Assembly (NCBI RefSeq): GCF_900232905.1
Contig: NZ_OCTQ01000004.1
Coordinates: 1 to 64,000, forward strand
From: Miniphocaeibacter massiliensis
GTDB taxonomy: Bacteria; Bacillota; Clostridia; Tissierellales; Peptoniphilaceae
Direction of reading: 5' to 3'
DNA: 64,000 nucleotides
Under the pieces are notes generated by a model. It did no database searches, was not told where the DNA came from, and saw only the letters and a program-made list of their open reading frames with translations. A program made the translations under genes and the position numbers. Below, in pieces: positions 35,359 to 45,024 of the stretch (position 1 is the first letter of the stretch; every line of letters starts with the position of its first letter).

Positions 35359-35365
35359 ATATCAC

Positions 35366-35845
35366 CTAAATTTCTAAATTATTGTTAATTTCTATAATTT
35401 CTTCTCTACTTTTTTCTTTTAATTCTTTTAACTTTGACCTTAATTCTTTATCACCTAGAGATAAAATTTTTCCTGCTAATATAGCTGCATTCTCTCCACC
35501 ATCTATTGCTACTGTTGCTACTGGAACACCTTTTGGCATTTGAACAGTAGATAGAAGGGCGTCTAGCCCTTCTAATGATTTAGATTTAATAGGAATTCCT
35601 ATTACTGGAACATCTGCAATAGCAGCTGTTACTCCTGCTAAATGGGCAGACATACCCGCTATAGCAATAACTACACCTATATCACTCTCTTCAATATTTG
35701 AGCAAAAATCTATTAACAAATCCAAAGATCTATGAGCTGAAATTACCTTTACTACAGATTCTATTTCTAGTTCATCTAATTTATTTACTACTTTTTCAGC
35801 TATTTCCTTATCAGAAATACTTCCCATAATTACTGCAACTTTCAT
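35366..35845 (-). CDS. purE: 5-(carboxyamino)imidazole ribonucleotide mutase / AIR carboxylase PurE
   Basis: A 159-residue Pur[14 protein letters not shown] binds the phosphate, [10 protein letters not shown] and [15 protein letters not shown] carry the active site, and [20 protein letters not shown] follows. No purK lies in the operon. Either PurK is elsewhere, or this PurE is a class II form using CO2 directly with AIR. The SAHRS and AGMSAH variants deviate from the usual class I SAHRTP and AGMAAH. Eight nt separate it from purF. Confidence 0.92.
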   Translation of the reverse strand: MKVAVIMGSISDKEIAEKVVNKLDELEIESVVKVISAHRSLDLLIDFCSNIEESDIGVVIAIAGMSAHLAGVTAAIADVPVIGIPIKSKSLEGLDALLSTVQMPKGVPVATVAIDGGENAAILAGKILSLGDKELRSKLKELKEKSREEIIEINNNLEI

Positions 35846-35854
35846 ATATTCCTC

Positions 35855-38800
35855 CTAATTAAAGTAATTTACCCCTGACTCAATTATCTTTGAGTATCCT
35901 TTTATATCACTATTTATAAATAACTCTTCTTCAATTCTTTCCACTAAACCTGTAAGTCCTATTATTCTTCCACAAGGACTCACTAGTCCTTCTATTCCCA
36001 TTTCAGAATTAGTTACATTTGAATTTGCATAAGTTGTAACTACTTGATTATTTTCAAGTAATTTATCTTTTGCAGCTCCTAAAATTACTCTTCCTTGTTT
36101 TGTTGCCACTGGAGCTGTATAGATATCTCCTTCTTTCATTTCACTAAGCCACGGAGAATCATTTGTTATAACCTTAATGTTAGCTAAATCTGATATAAAT
36201 GTATTATCTAAGTTTTTTGCTATTTCTATAGAAGTTCCTTCTTTTATTTCACCAAATTCTATTAGCCCAGAATTAACAAGTCCTATAAATCCAGCTCCTA
36301 ATCCTATTATTAATCCATTTCTATTTTTCACTAAATCTTCTACTGATTCTTTTATTCTACTGTCGTTAAGTAATAATTCTAAAAATTTACCATTACTTTC
36401 AACTTCTTCACCCATCAAAGCACCGTTTGCAAAAACTAGTATATTGTTATTTCTTATTTCATTTGCCAATGTTTCTATAGATTTTTCAACTTCTTCTTTA
36501 GTCAATGTGTTAAATACTAATTTATTAACTTTAGCACCTGCTTTTAAAAATGCTTTTTCAGTATCATATTCTCCATTTGTTCCTGGTAAAATTGGAATTA
36601 GAACCTTAGCAATATCATCATTTGCTTTTTTTATTACTCTCTTGCTGTACTTTGGAATTATATTTTCTATTGAAATATCTTCTTTATTCATCGGATATAC
36701 TTCTTCTAATACTTCAGTATAAATTTTTTCTAATTCTTTTAATGAAATTCTTTCATCCAATATAGTTAACTCTTTACTTGAATTTGTTTCTGCTATTAAT
36801 TCTCCTACTTCATCTAATAATTTAAAATCTTCTGGTTTTACTTCTAAAATTAATGAACCTGGTAAATTTACAAATAATTTATTTTCTATATTTTCTAATA
36901 CTTTTACTCCAATTTCATTTCCCATAGCCATTTCTGCTAATGTACTACCAATACCTGTAGGATTTACAGTTGAAGCTGAAAGTATCTTTCCTGCATTTAC
37001 CATTTCTTTTATCTTTCTATATTTTTCTTTAAGCTGTGGAGTATTTAAAAGTCCATCTTCATCTATTTCTATTTCTACTAATACTAGTTTTGAACTATCT
37101 GACTTCAATTCTCTACTTACTATGTTTTCAATATTTTCTTTTACTACTGCAAAGCTAACTAAAGTTGGAGGAACTGTTATGTTTTCATATGTTCCACTCA
37201 TACTATCTTTACCACCAATTGATGGAATCCCTAATTCTTTCATAGCCTTGTATGTTCCAAGTAAAGAATTTATAGGCTTGCTCCACTTTTCTGGATTGTA
37301 GTCTAGTCTTTCAAAGAATTCTTGAAAGCTCATTCTCGCTTTACTATAATCTCCTCCTAATGCTGTAATTCTAGCTAAAGATTCAATAACAGCGTAATAT
37401 CCACCATGAAATTGTGTTTGTTCTGCCAAATATGGGTCATATCCATATGTCATTATTGAACAAGTTTTTGTAGGTTTATTTAATACTGGAAACTTAGATA
37501 CCATTCCTTCTTGAGTGGTAACTTTGTTTTTCCCTCCTAAGTAAGAAAGCACCGTCCCACTTCCTATACTGTTGTCAAAGTTTTTAGCAAGTCCTTTTTG
37601 AGAACTATAATTTATATTTGTTAAAATATCTTTTATATTTTCTAAGTTTGTTTTATTGTTATCTTTATGATTTTCTGTTAAATAATTTATATTTTCTGGT
37701 CCTATTATTTTTACATCAACTTCTTTTCTAGCACCATTACTGTTTAAAAATTCTCTAGATAAGTTGATTATCTCTTTATTTCTCCATATCATTCTCATTC
37801 TTGGTTCTTCAACTACTCTTGCTATAACTGAAGCTTCAATGTTTTCCTCTTTAGCCAATTCTAAGAATTTTTCAATATTTGATTGTGATACTACTACTGC
37901 CATTCTTTCTTGTGATTCTGAAAGTGCAATTTCTCCACCTTGTAGTCCTTTGTACTTCAATGGAACAGCATCTAAATCTATTTCAAGTCCATCTGCAAGT
38001 TCTCCTACTGCTACCGCAACTCCACCAGCTCCAAAATCATTACATTTTTTTATTAATTTAGTAGCTTTTTCATCTCTAAATAGCCTTATTATATTTCTTT
38101 CTGCTAATGGATTACCTTTTTGAACTTCTGCACCTGCTGTTTCTAAAGAATCTTTCTTTTGTACATTTGAAGAACCTACTGCAGCACCTAAACCATCTCT
38201 ACCTGTTTTAGCCCCTAATAGTACTATTAAATCTGTAGGTACAGGATTTTCTCTAACTACCCATTTTTTTGGTACAGCAGCTACAAGTGCTCCTAGTTCC
38301 ATTCTCTTAGCTTCATAACCATCATGGTAAATTTCTTTTACAAGTCCACCTGCAAGTCCTATCTGATTACCATAATCGCTATAGCCTTCCATAGCTGACT
38401 GACATATTTTTCTTTGTGGAAGTTTTCCCTCTAATGTATTCTCGATACTAGTTCTAGGGTCTTTTGCTCCTGTTATTCTCATAGCTTGGTGAACAAACGC
38501 TCTTGATGAAAGAGGATCTCTTATTCCTCCACCTATGCAAGTATGTGCTCCACCATAAGGCTCTATTTCTGTAGGATGATTATGTGTTTCATTTTTGAAT
38601 AATAGTAACCAGTCTTCGTCTTTTCCATCTACATCCACTTTTACTTCTATACTACAAGCATTAATTTCATCTGACACTTCCATGTCATCTAAAAGTCCTA
38701 ATTTCCTAAGTTCTTTCATATTTATTGTAGCCATATCCATTAAAGTCATAGGCTTCTTGTTATTATGAACAAATTCTCTTGAGTTTTTATATTCGTTAAA

Positions 38801-39538
38801 TACTTTTTCTATAATTTTTTTGTATTTTCCATCTTCAAATTTAATATCTTTTATTTCAGTTAAAAATGTTGTATGTCTACAATGATCAGACCAATATGTG
38901 TCTATGGTTTTTAATTCCCATATATTAGGTTCCCTATTTTCTTTTTTAAAATAATCTTGTACAAATTTAATATCGTCTAAATCCATTGCAAAGTTTGAAA
39001 TCAATTTTTCTAACTCTTTATCTTCCATAGTAGTAAAATTCTTAATTATTTCTAACTCTTCTTCTCTATCTTCAAATACATAAACAGAATCATCATCTAA
39101 CTTAATTTCTTTACTGTCTACTTTATTTATATAATAATTTTTAATTTTATCAGCTTCTTCTTCAGTAGCACCTTTTAAAATTACAATTTTCGAATGTTTT
39201 ACAAAGCTATTATCATATCCAAAAAATTTTTTAATATATTCATTTGCCATATCTTCTCTTTGGTTGTACTGACCATCTTTAGGTATAACTCTAAAAGCTA
39301 TTTCATTACTATTTAACTTAGGTATATCTTCATAAAATAAATCTAATTTACTATTTACAAATAATTTTTCTTTTAAAATTTCATATTCACTTTCTGTTAT
39401 ATCTACTAAATTATAAACATTTAATATTCTTATAGACTCTAAATTTTTTATCCCTAAAAAGCTTCTAAATTCCTTAAGGTATTTTTCATTTTCTACGTTA
39501 AATTCTTTTTTCTTTTCTACAGTAATAGTTTTATTCAT
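35855..39538 (-). CDS. purL: FGAM synthase, long form, with degenerate glutaminase domain
   Basis: A 1227-residue long-form PurL that makes FGAM from FGAR with ATP and an amide nitrogen. The synthase core is intact: NETHNHPTEIEPYGGAHTCI, IGSGTVLSYLGG and ALGGDYSKARMSF among others. The C-terminal class I glutaminase domain (about residue 985 on) is not. Where relatives read GICNGFQ, this has GLGAGFI (Gly1081 for the nucleophile). MGHSERI is TGLVERI (Leu1198 for the catalytic His), PVSHGEGR is PVATKQGR, and the oxyanion-hole GGFS is NGAL. Start has AAGGAG, just below a ykkC-type leader. Confidence 0.93.
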   Translation of the reverse strand: MNKTITVEKKKEFNVENEKYLKEFRSFLGIKNLESIRILNVYNLVDITESEYEILKEKLFVNSKLDLFYEDIPKLNSNEIAFRVIPKDGQYNQREDMANEYIKKFFGYDNSFVKHSKIVILKGATEEEADKIKNYYINKVDSKEIKLDDDSVYVFEDREEELEIIKNFTTMEDKELEKLISNFAMDLDDIKFVQDYFKKENREPNIWELKTIDTYWSDHCRHTTFLTEIKDIKFEDGKYKKIIEKVFNEYKNSREFVHNNKKPMTLMDMATINMKELRKLGLLDDMEVSDEINACSIEVKVDVDGKDEDWLLLFKNETHNHPTEIEPYGGAHTCIGGGIRDPLSSRAFVHQAMRITGAKDPRTSIENTLEGKLPQRKICQSAMEGYSDYGNQIGLAGGLVKEIYHDGYEAKRMELGALVAAVPKKWVVRENPVPTDLIVLLGAKTGRDGLGAAVGSSNVQKKDSLETAGAEVQKGNPLAERNIIRLFRDEKATKLIKKCNDFGAGGVAVAVGELADGLEIDLDAVPLKYKGLQGGEIALSESQERMAVVVSQSNIEKFLELAKEENIEASVIARVVEEPRMRMIWRNKEIINLSREFLNSNGARKEVDVKIIGPENINYLTENHKDNNKTNLENIKDILTNINYSSQKGLAKNFDNSIGSGTVLSYLGGKNKVTTQEGMVSKFPVLNKPTKTCSIMTYGYDPYLAEQTQFHGGYYAVIESLARITALGGDYSKARMSFQEFFERLDYNPEKWSKPINSLLGTYKAMKELGIPSIGGKDSMSGTYENITVPPTLVSFAVVKENIENIVSRELKSDSSKLVLVEIEIDEDGLLNTPQLKEKYRKIKEMVNAGKILSASTVNPTGIGSTLAEMAMGNEIGVKVLENIENKLFVNLPGSLILEVKPEDFKLLDEVGELIAETNSSKELTILDERISLKELEKIYTEVLEEVYPMNKEDISIENIIPKYSKRVIKKANDDIAKVLIPILPGTNGEYDTEKAFLKAGAKVNKLVFNTLTKEEVEKSIETLANEIRNNNILVFANGALMGEEVESNGKFLELLLNDSRIKESVEDLVKNRNGLIIGLGAGFIGLVNSGLIEFGEIKEGTSIEIAKNLDNTFISDLANIKVITNDSPWLSEMKEGDIYTAPVATKQGRVILGAAKDKLLENNQVVTTYANSNVTNSEMGIEGLVSPCGRIIGLTGLVERIEEELFINSDIKGYSKIIESGVNYFN

Positions 39539-39557
39539 AATCTCTCCTTAATATAAT

Positions 39558-39603
39558 AAAAGCCAAAACGGGTAAGTTTATAAACCTACCCGCCTTGGCT
39601 TTT
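39558..39603 (-). terminator. Attenuator terminator upstream of purL
   Basis: A long near-perfect stem (about 20 pairs with G-U wobble) ending in TTTT. Its 5' arm begins with the AAAAGCC that also belongs to the 3' edge of the ykkC aptamer, so aptamer folding and termination compete. Confidence 0.85.
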
Positions 39604-39685
39604 CTCCATTCGGTGTATTGCAATAATGCAACTATATCGCTTGGACCTGCAAAACTTTCGCTTTCGGAACCCTAGATATACTTTA
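39604..39685 (-). promoter_or_regulatory. ykkC-family riboswitch (probably PRPP) before purL
   Basis: The minus strand holds the ykkC core in order: CTAGGGTTCCG, then AGGTCCAAGCGA, then ACACCGAATGGAGAAAAGCC, which runs into the terminator. The purine-operon setting favours subtype 2b (PRPP) over guanidine, ppGpp or ADP types. PRPP binding would prevent termination and turn purL and the downstream genes on. It sits within the operon, between purC and purL. Confidence 0.82.
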
Positions 39686-39696
39686 TACATTAACTT

Positions 39697-40374
39697 TTAA
39701 AATAAAAACTCTCCTATTTTCATTGGTTCAATGTAAGTCTCATTTTTATATACTCTCATATTTCCACCAGATAATTCATCTATTAATACTATTTCACCAT
39801 TATCTAGTTTTCCAAATTCAAGTTTAATATCGAATAATGTCAAGTCTTTCTCAGCTAACTCTTCTCTTATAACTTCGGATATTGCTTTTGTTAATTGTAT
39901 AATTTCTTCATATTCTTTTTCATTAATAATATCTAAAATAATTAATGCATCTTTTGTAATTAAAGGATCATTTCTTTCATCATCTTTTAATGTGATTTCT
40001 ACATATCCTGGTAAATCCATTCCTTCTTTCGCATATAGTCCATATCTTCTTATAAAACTACCTACTGCCTTATATCTACATATAACTTCTAGTCCTTTTC
40101 CAAAAACTTTAGCTTCTCTAACAGTCATTGCATTTTCTTCTACATTTGAAGAAATATAATGTGTTGGGATATTTTTTTCGTTTAATTTTTCAAAGAAAAA
40201 TTTAGATACTCTCAAATCTTCCTTGCCAACTCCTTCTATAGTCAATGCTACTTGGTTAGCTCCTGGGTCAAAAACCCCATCTACTCCCGTAACATCGTCT
40301 TTAAACTTCATTACAATATTACCTTCATCATTTTTGTATACATCTTTTGTTTTGCCTTTGTAAATTAATTCCAT
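39697..40374 (-). CDS. purC: SAICAR synthetase
   Basis: A 225-residue PurC. IYKGKTKDVYKN at the N-terminus, FKDDVTGVDGVFDPGANQ (in which PurC normally shows the substrate loop), VICRYKAVGSFIRRYG and LFDIKLEFGK are present, ending VLIDELSGGNMRVY. It joins CAIR and aspartate with ATP. The ATG at 40374 follows AAGGAG. It is the first gene of the pur operon, between two ykkC-type leaders. Confidence 0.95.
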   Translation of the reverse strand: MELIYKGKTKDVYKNDEGNIVMKFKDDVTGVDGVFDPGANQVALTIEGVGKEDLRVSKFFFEKLNEKNIPTHYISSNVEENAMTVREAKVFGKGLEVICRYKAVGSFIRRYGLYAKEGMDLPGYVEITLKDDERNDPLITKDALIILDIINEKEYEEIIQLTKAISEVIREELAEKDLTLFDIKLEFGKLDNGEIVLIDELSGGNMRVYKNETYIEPMKIGEFLF

Positions 40375-40393
40375 AGTATCTCCTTTCAAATAT

Positions 40394-40441
40394 AAAAGCC
40401 CAGAAGGGTAGGTTAGACGAAACCTACCCTTCTGGGCTTTT
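40394..40441 (-). terminator. Attenuator terminator upstream of purC
   Basis: A perfect 21-bp stem with a 6-nt loop ending in TTTTAT on the minus strand, ahead of purC. The 5' arm overlaps the 3' end of the ykkC aptamer (GGGATAAAAGCCC). Confidence 0.9.
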
Positions 40442-40520
40442 ATCCCTTAGGTGTGATACTTGTTAGTACCTATATCGCTTGGACCAGCAAAACTTCTGTT
40501 TTCGGAACCCTAGATATACT
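40442..40520 (-). promoter_or_regulatory. ykkC-family riboswitch (probably PRPP) before purC
   Basis: The minus strand reads CTAGGGTTCCG, TGGTCCAAGCGA and CACACCTAAGGGATAAAAGCCC in parts, the conserved ykkC blocks in order. Located between guaB and purC, it should sense PRPP as in other purine operons (subtype 2b) and permit transcription when PRPP is high. No guanine aptamer precedes it, unlike the known guanine-PRPP tandems. Confidence 0.85.
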
Positions 40521-40562
40521 TTCGCCCATGTACATGAGCTTTGTTTCAAAATTAATAAAATT

Positions 40563-42047
<1,485 letters not shown>

Positions 42048-42062
42048 TTATCGATTAAGTAG

Positions 42063-42091
42063 AAATTAACAAATTTTTTAGACCTTGTCAA
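42063..42091 (-). promoter_or_regulatory. Promoter of guaB
   Basis: TTGACA at 42086-42091 and TAATTT at 42063-42068 on the minus strand, 17-nt spacer. The rest of the 397-nt gap to the GrpB gene is AT-rich, with no riboswitch I recognise. Confidence 0.65.
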
Positions 42092-42350
42092 ACAAAAAAC
42101 CTTGATTTTTAGGCATTTTACAGCATTAGAAAACGATTCTTTTTTAGGCAACGGTTTCCTATTTTTTCTTTTTTACACAATAAAACTAACTTTTCAAAAA
42201 TTTCTTTAATTGTGATTTATTTGTTGATCTTCACGTTAATTAGCAAATAATATACCATTTTTTATATAAATTACTAATTAGAAAATGCTTTCTGAAAGTT
42301 TTCCTATGAAACATCTTCAATTATAAAGATTTCATACTCAATTTCAGAAT

Positions 42351-42385
42351 AAAAAATCTCTTAACTTTTAATTAAGAGATTTTTT
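42351..42385 (-). terminator. Terminator of the GrpB-family gene
   Basis: A perfect 14-bp stem including A-run and T-run arms around a 7-nt loop, 27 nt after the stop codon. Confidence 0.8.
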
Positions 42386-42411
42386 CTATAGTTTTATTTG
42401 TTTTTTATGTA

Positions 42412-42918
42412 CTATTTTTTAGATTTTTCTTCTAGTTCTTTTATAAATTCATTTTTCCCATCCATATAACTTTCTATATCATTTGGATATCTTTTTGCTA
42501 GTTCTTCCTTTAAATTACCATATTCTGCTCTAGCCTTTTCATTTTCTCTTAAATAGTCTCTAAAAGCTAAATGTCTTAAAATATCTTTTTCATTATCTAC
42601 TTGAAAAATGTGAATATGGTGTGGCCTATCTTCTTCCCCACCTTTTTTGAAGAATCTTCTACCTGTAATTCCAAATTCTCCCATACATTCATATCCCAGT
42701 TTTTCAAATTCTGCGTTATGCAAATCCACTTTTTCTATATCCTTAACTACTGGCCTAATATCTATAATCGGCTTTGACTTTAATCCAACAACAGAAGTAC
42801 TTCCTATGTGATGAACTTCAATTAAATTGCTACCAAGTATATCTTTTATAAGCTTTGCTTCACTTTTAAATTTACTTTTGTAACTATCATCATATTCTTT
42901 AACAACTATATTTCTCAT
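42412..42918 (-). CDS. GrpB family (UPF0157) nucleotidyltransferase-fold protein
   Basis: A 168-residue GrpB/UPF0157 protein. EVHHIGSTSVVGLKSKPIIDI is the nucleotidyltransferase-like GS motif and acidic strand. RPHHIHIFQVDNE, LAFRDYLRENEKARAEYGNLK and the C-terminal NEFIKEL complete the family pattern. The GrpB fold is related to minimal nucleotidyltransferases, and the biological role is not settled. Stand-alone gene between two terminators. Confidence 0.88.
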   Translation of the reverse strand: MRNIVVKEYDDSYKSKFKSEAKLIKDILGSNLIEVHHIGSTSVVGLKSKPIIDIRPVVKDIEKVDLHNAEFEKLGYECMGEFGITGRRFFKKGGEEDRPHHIHIFQVDNEKDILRHLAFRDYLRENEKARAEYGNLKEELAKRYPNDIESYMDGKNEFIKELEEKSKK

Positions 42919-42932
42919 GTTTTCTCCTTAAT

Positions 42933-42970
42933 AAAAAGATAAAAGAACCAATTAGTTCTTTTATCTTTTT
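42933..42970. terminator. Terminator of the ABC exporter operon
   Basis: A perfect 16-bp stem with a 6-nt loop. It lies 68 nt past the exporter permease and 15 nt upstream of the GrpB start, where it ends minus-strand transcripts. Confidence 0.8.
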
Positions 42971-43037
42971 ATATATACATTAATATTTAAAGTTTATATT
43001 CTATTTGAAAATTATATCTTAAAATTCTATTTTCAAA

Positions 43038-43670
43038 CTAAAACTCTTTTTTCTCAACTATCTTCACAGAACTTATTATAGATATTCCAGTTATAATAAC
43101 TATAGCTACAAATAATATAATAGCTAACACAACAGGAGGTACTGATTCCATCTTGTTAAAAATTTTCAAAGCTTCTTCAAGCAAATTATCGAAATTAGAT
43201 ATCATACTAAATATCGCTATATAAAGCACTAACATAACAAGTCTACCTTTATTTGGACCAAATTTCAAAAGAATTGGTGTAATAATGTTTAGCATAATAA
43301 GTGAGATACCCATAGCTACTACTGAAAATAACAATGATAACTCCAAAGATAAACCCATGGTATTTTTTACTACAAAAAATGTAGATATAGCTCCTAATAT
43401 TCCTAATATTATTCCAGGTAGATATTTACTTAGAACATACTGTTTCTTTTGAATAGGAGCAGTAAAAATAAACTTATAAACTCCTCCTTGTTCGTCTATG
43501 CTAATAGACATAGTAGAAGTCATGAATACCATTAAGAAAAATATAGCTGATAAATATATAAAACTTCCTGTTGAATATCTCATGTAAATTCCAAAAGCTA
43601 CAAAAAATAAAGCCATGCCTATATAGTACTTTTTATAAGATTCAAAATCTTTGTATATTAAAGCTTTCAT
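43038..43670 (-). CDS. ABC-2 type transporter permease
   Basis: A 210-residue membrane protein with six hydrophobic segments, matching the YtrC/ABC2_membrane_5 type permease: N-terminal MKALIYKDFESYKKY, then TSTMSISIDEQGGVYKFIFTAPI before helix 3. It partners the ATPase encoded 2 nt upstream. Substrate unknown. Systems of this layout (GntR-ATPase-permease) often respond to wall or membrane stress. Confidence 0.82.
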   Translation of the reverse strand: MKALIYKDFESYKKYYIGMALFFVAFGIYMRYSTGSFIYLSAIFFLMVFMTSTMSISIDEQGGVYKFIFTAPIQKKQYVLSKYLPGIILGILGAISTFFVVKNTMGLSLELSLLFSVVAMGISLIMLNIITPILLKFGPNKGRLVMLVLYIAIFSMISNFDNLLEEALKIFNKMESVPPVVLAIILFVAIVIITGISIISSVKIVEKKEF

Positions 43671-43672
43671 TA

Positions 43673-44518
43673 CTACACCTCCTTAACGAAAAATAACATA
43701 ATATCTTCAATATTAGGTTTTTCTAAACCTTCAATATTTCCAACTTTATTTCTATCTAAAAGAAGTCTTTCACCAAAAGAAGAAGTTTTTCTTCCTATTA
43801 CAACATCTTTTGGAAAATTGTTTGCTTCTTCATGACTACAAGAATAAAGAGCATATCCTTCATACAAGTTGTCTTTTTCTTCCATAAAAAGAAGTTTTCC
43901 TTTATGTATAAAAGCTATATGGTCAGCAACTTTTTCTAAATCTGAAAGAATATGAGAAGAACAAAATACACTTTTATTTTCATCTTGTATAAAATCTAAA
44001 AATAAATCCAAAATTTCTTCTCTAATAACCGGGTCTAGTCCACTTGTAGCTTCATCTAAAATGAGCAGTTTTGCATTGTGAGACATTGCAATAGCTATAG
44101 ATAGCTTCATCTTAGTACCTCTTGAAAGTTCTTTTATTTTCTTGTCCATAGGTATATCAAATTTACTTACAAGCTCACTATATTTTTCATCGTTCCAATT
44201 TTTGTAAATCATTTTAGCGAACTTTGAGGCAGCTTTTACTTTCATATCTACTGGAAGATGTAATTCGTCTAACACCACTCCAATGTCTTCTTTCATACTA
44301 TTTGAAAGCTCTCCATTTACTTCTTTGCCAAATATTTCAACAGATCCAGCACTTTTATGAACCAAATCTAAAATAATTTTTATAGTAGTGCTTTTTCCAG
44401 CACCATTTTCTCCAATGAACCCTACTATCGAACCTTTTGGAATAGACAAATCTATAGGTCCTAAATTAAATTTAGGATAGTTTTTTTCTAAACCTTTTAT
44501 TTCCAAAATATTATCCAT
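43673..44518 (-). CDS. ABC transporter ATP-binding protein
   Basis: A 281-residue ABC ATPase of the exporter (CcmA/YtrB) class. Walker A is GENGAGKSTTIK near residue 37; the signature is degenerate, LSRGTKMKLSIAIAMS, as is usual in this class; Walker B is LLILDEATSGLD. A short C-terminal extension follows HIAFIHKGKLLF. It overlaps the GntR gene by 8 nt and precedes the permease. Start has AAAGGAGG. Confidence 0.88.
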   Translation of the reverse strand: MDNILEIKGLEKNYPKFNLGPIDLSIPKGSIVGFIGENGAGKSTTIKIILDLVHKSAGSVEIFGKEVNGELSNSMKEDIGVVLDELHLPVDMKVKAASKFAKMIYKNWNDEKYSELVSKFDIPMDKKIKELSRGTKMKLSIAIAMSHNAKLLILDEATSGLDPVIREEILDLFLDFIQDENKSVFCSSHILSDLEKVADHIAFIHKGKLLFMEEKDNLYEGYALYSCSHEEANNFPKDVVIGRKTSSFGERLLLDRNKVGNIEGLEKPNIEDIMLFFVKEV

Positions 44519-44891
44519 CTCTTTCCTCCTTTAAAATCTTCAGTATCTCTATAAGTTCATCTAAATCTATACCAGAAGACTCCGCTAACTCTAATACTTT
44601 GTTAAGTCCTTCTTCTATATTTCTAAGTTGTTCTTCTTTTATAATCTCTTCATTTTGACCTGCTACAAAGCTTCCTTTCCCTTGAACTGAAGATATAAAA
44701 CCTTCCTTCTCAAGTTCATCATAAGCACGTTTAGTTGTAATAACACTTACTCTAATTTCTTTTGCTAAAAACCTAATAGACGGTAATTTTTCTCCTGGTT
44801 TAAGTTCCCCAGAAATAATTGCATCCTTTAATTGTTCCTTTATTTGCTCATAAATTGGCTTATCGCTACTATTTCTTATAAATATATTCAT
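44511..44891 (-). CDS. GntR-family (YtrA-type) transcriptional regulator
   Basis: A 126-residue regulator. The GntR winged helix runs from KPIYEQIKEQLKDAI to VQGKGSFVAG, with the recognition helix in RVSVITTKRAYDELEKEGF, followed by a short helical tail of about 40 residues with no large effector domain, which is typical of YtrA types. It heads the ABC operon, so autoregulation is likely. The ATG at 44891 is preferred over one four codons upstream because GGGTGA sits before it. Confidence 0.87.
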   Translation of the reverse strand: MNIFIRNSSDKPIYEQIKEQLKDAIISGELKPGEKLPSIRFLAKEIRVSVITTKRAYDELEKEGFISSVQGKGSFVAGQNEEIIKEEQLRNIEEGLNKVLELAESSGIDLDELIEILKILKEERDG

Positions 44892-44935
44892 AAATTCACC
44901 CATCCTAGAATGTTCTTACTGTTATAACTGTATAT

Positions 44936-44964
44936 AGTGTATATCTTTATTTGAATTTTGTCAA
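44936..44964 (-). promoter_or_regulatory. Promoter of the GntR-ABC operon
   Basis: TTGACA at 44959-44964 and TACACT at 44936-44941 on the minus strand, 17-nt spacer. The -10 region overlaps a TATACAC/GTATATA-like repeat that could be the GntR operator. Confidence 0.6.
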
Positions 44965-44968
44965 TATA

Positions 44969-45000
44969 AAAAAGCCATAAATAAAAACTTATGACTTTTT
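44969..45000 (-). terminator. Terminator of the CmpB-type gene
   Basis: A 12-bp stem with one G-U, 8-nt loop and T-run on the minus strand, 24 nt beyond the stop codon. Confidence 0.7.
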
Positions 45001-45024
45001 TATATTTTATATTATATTAATATA

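Noticed and set aside
35346-35376. Wrong PurF start hiding the catalytic Cys
   Set aside because: An in-frame TGA lies two codons upstream of the ATG, so no longer N-terminus is possible, and no nearby downstream start offers a Met-Cys.
37764-38123. Plus-strand reading frames inside purL, guaB and other long genes
   Set aside because: They are Ser/Pro/Leu-rich antisense shadows of well-conserved genes with no Shine-Dalgarno sequence.
39604-40520. Reading the two ykkC-type leaders as guanidine-I riboswitches
   Set aside because: The core is shared by all ykkC subtypes, but the downstream genes are purC and purL and no guanidine carboxylase or exporter is near. PRPP is the better guess; a subtype model search would decide.
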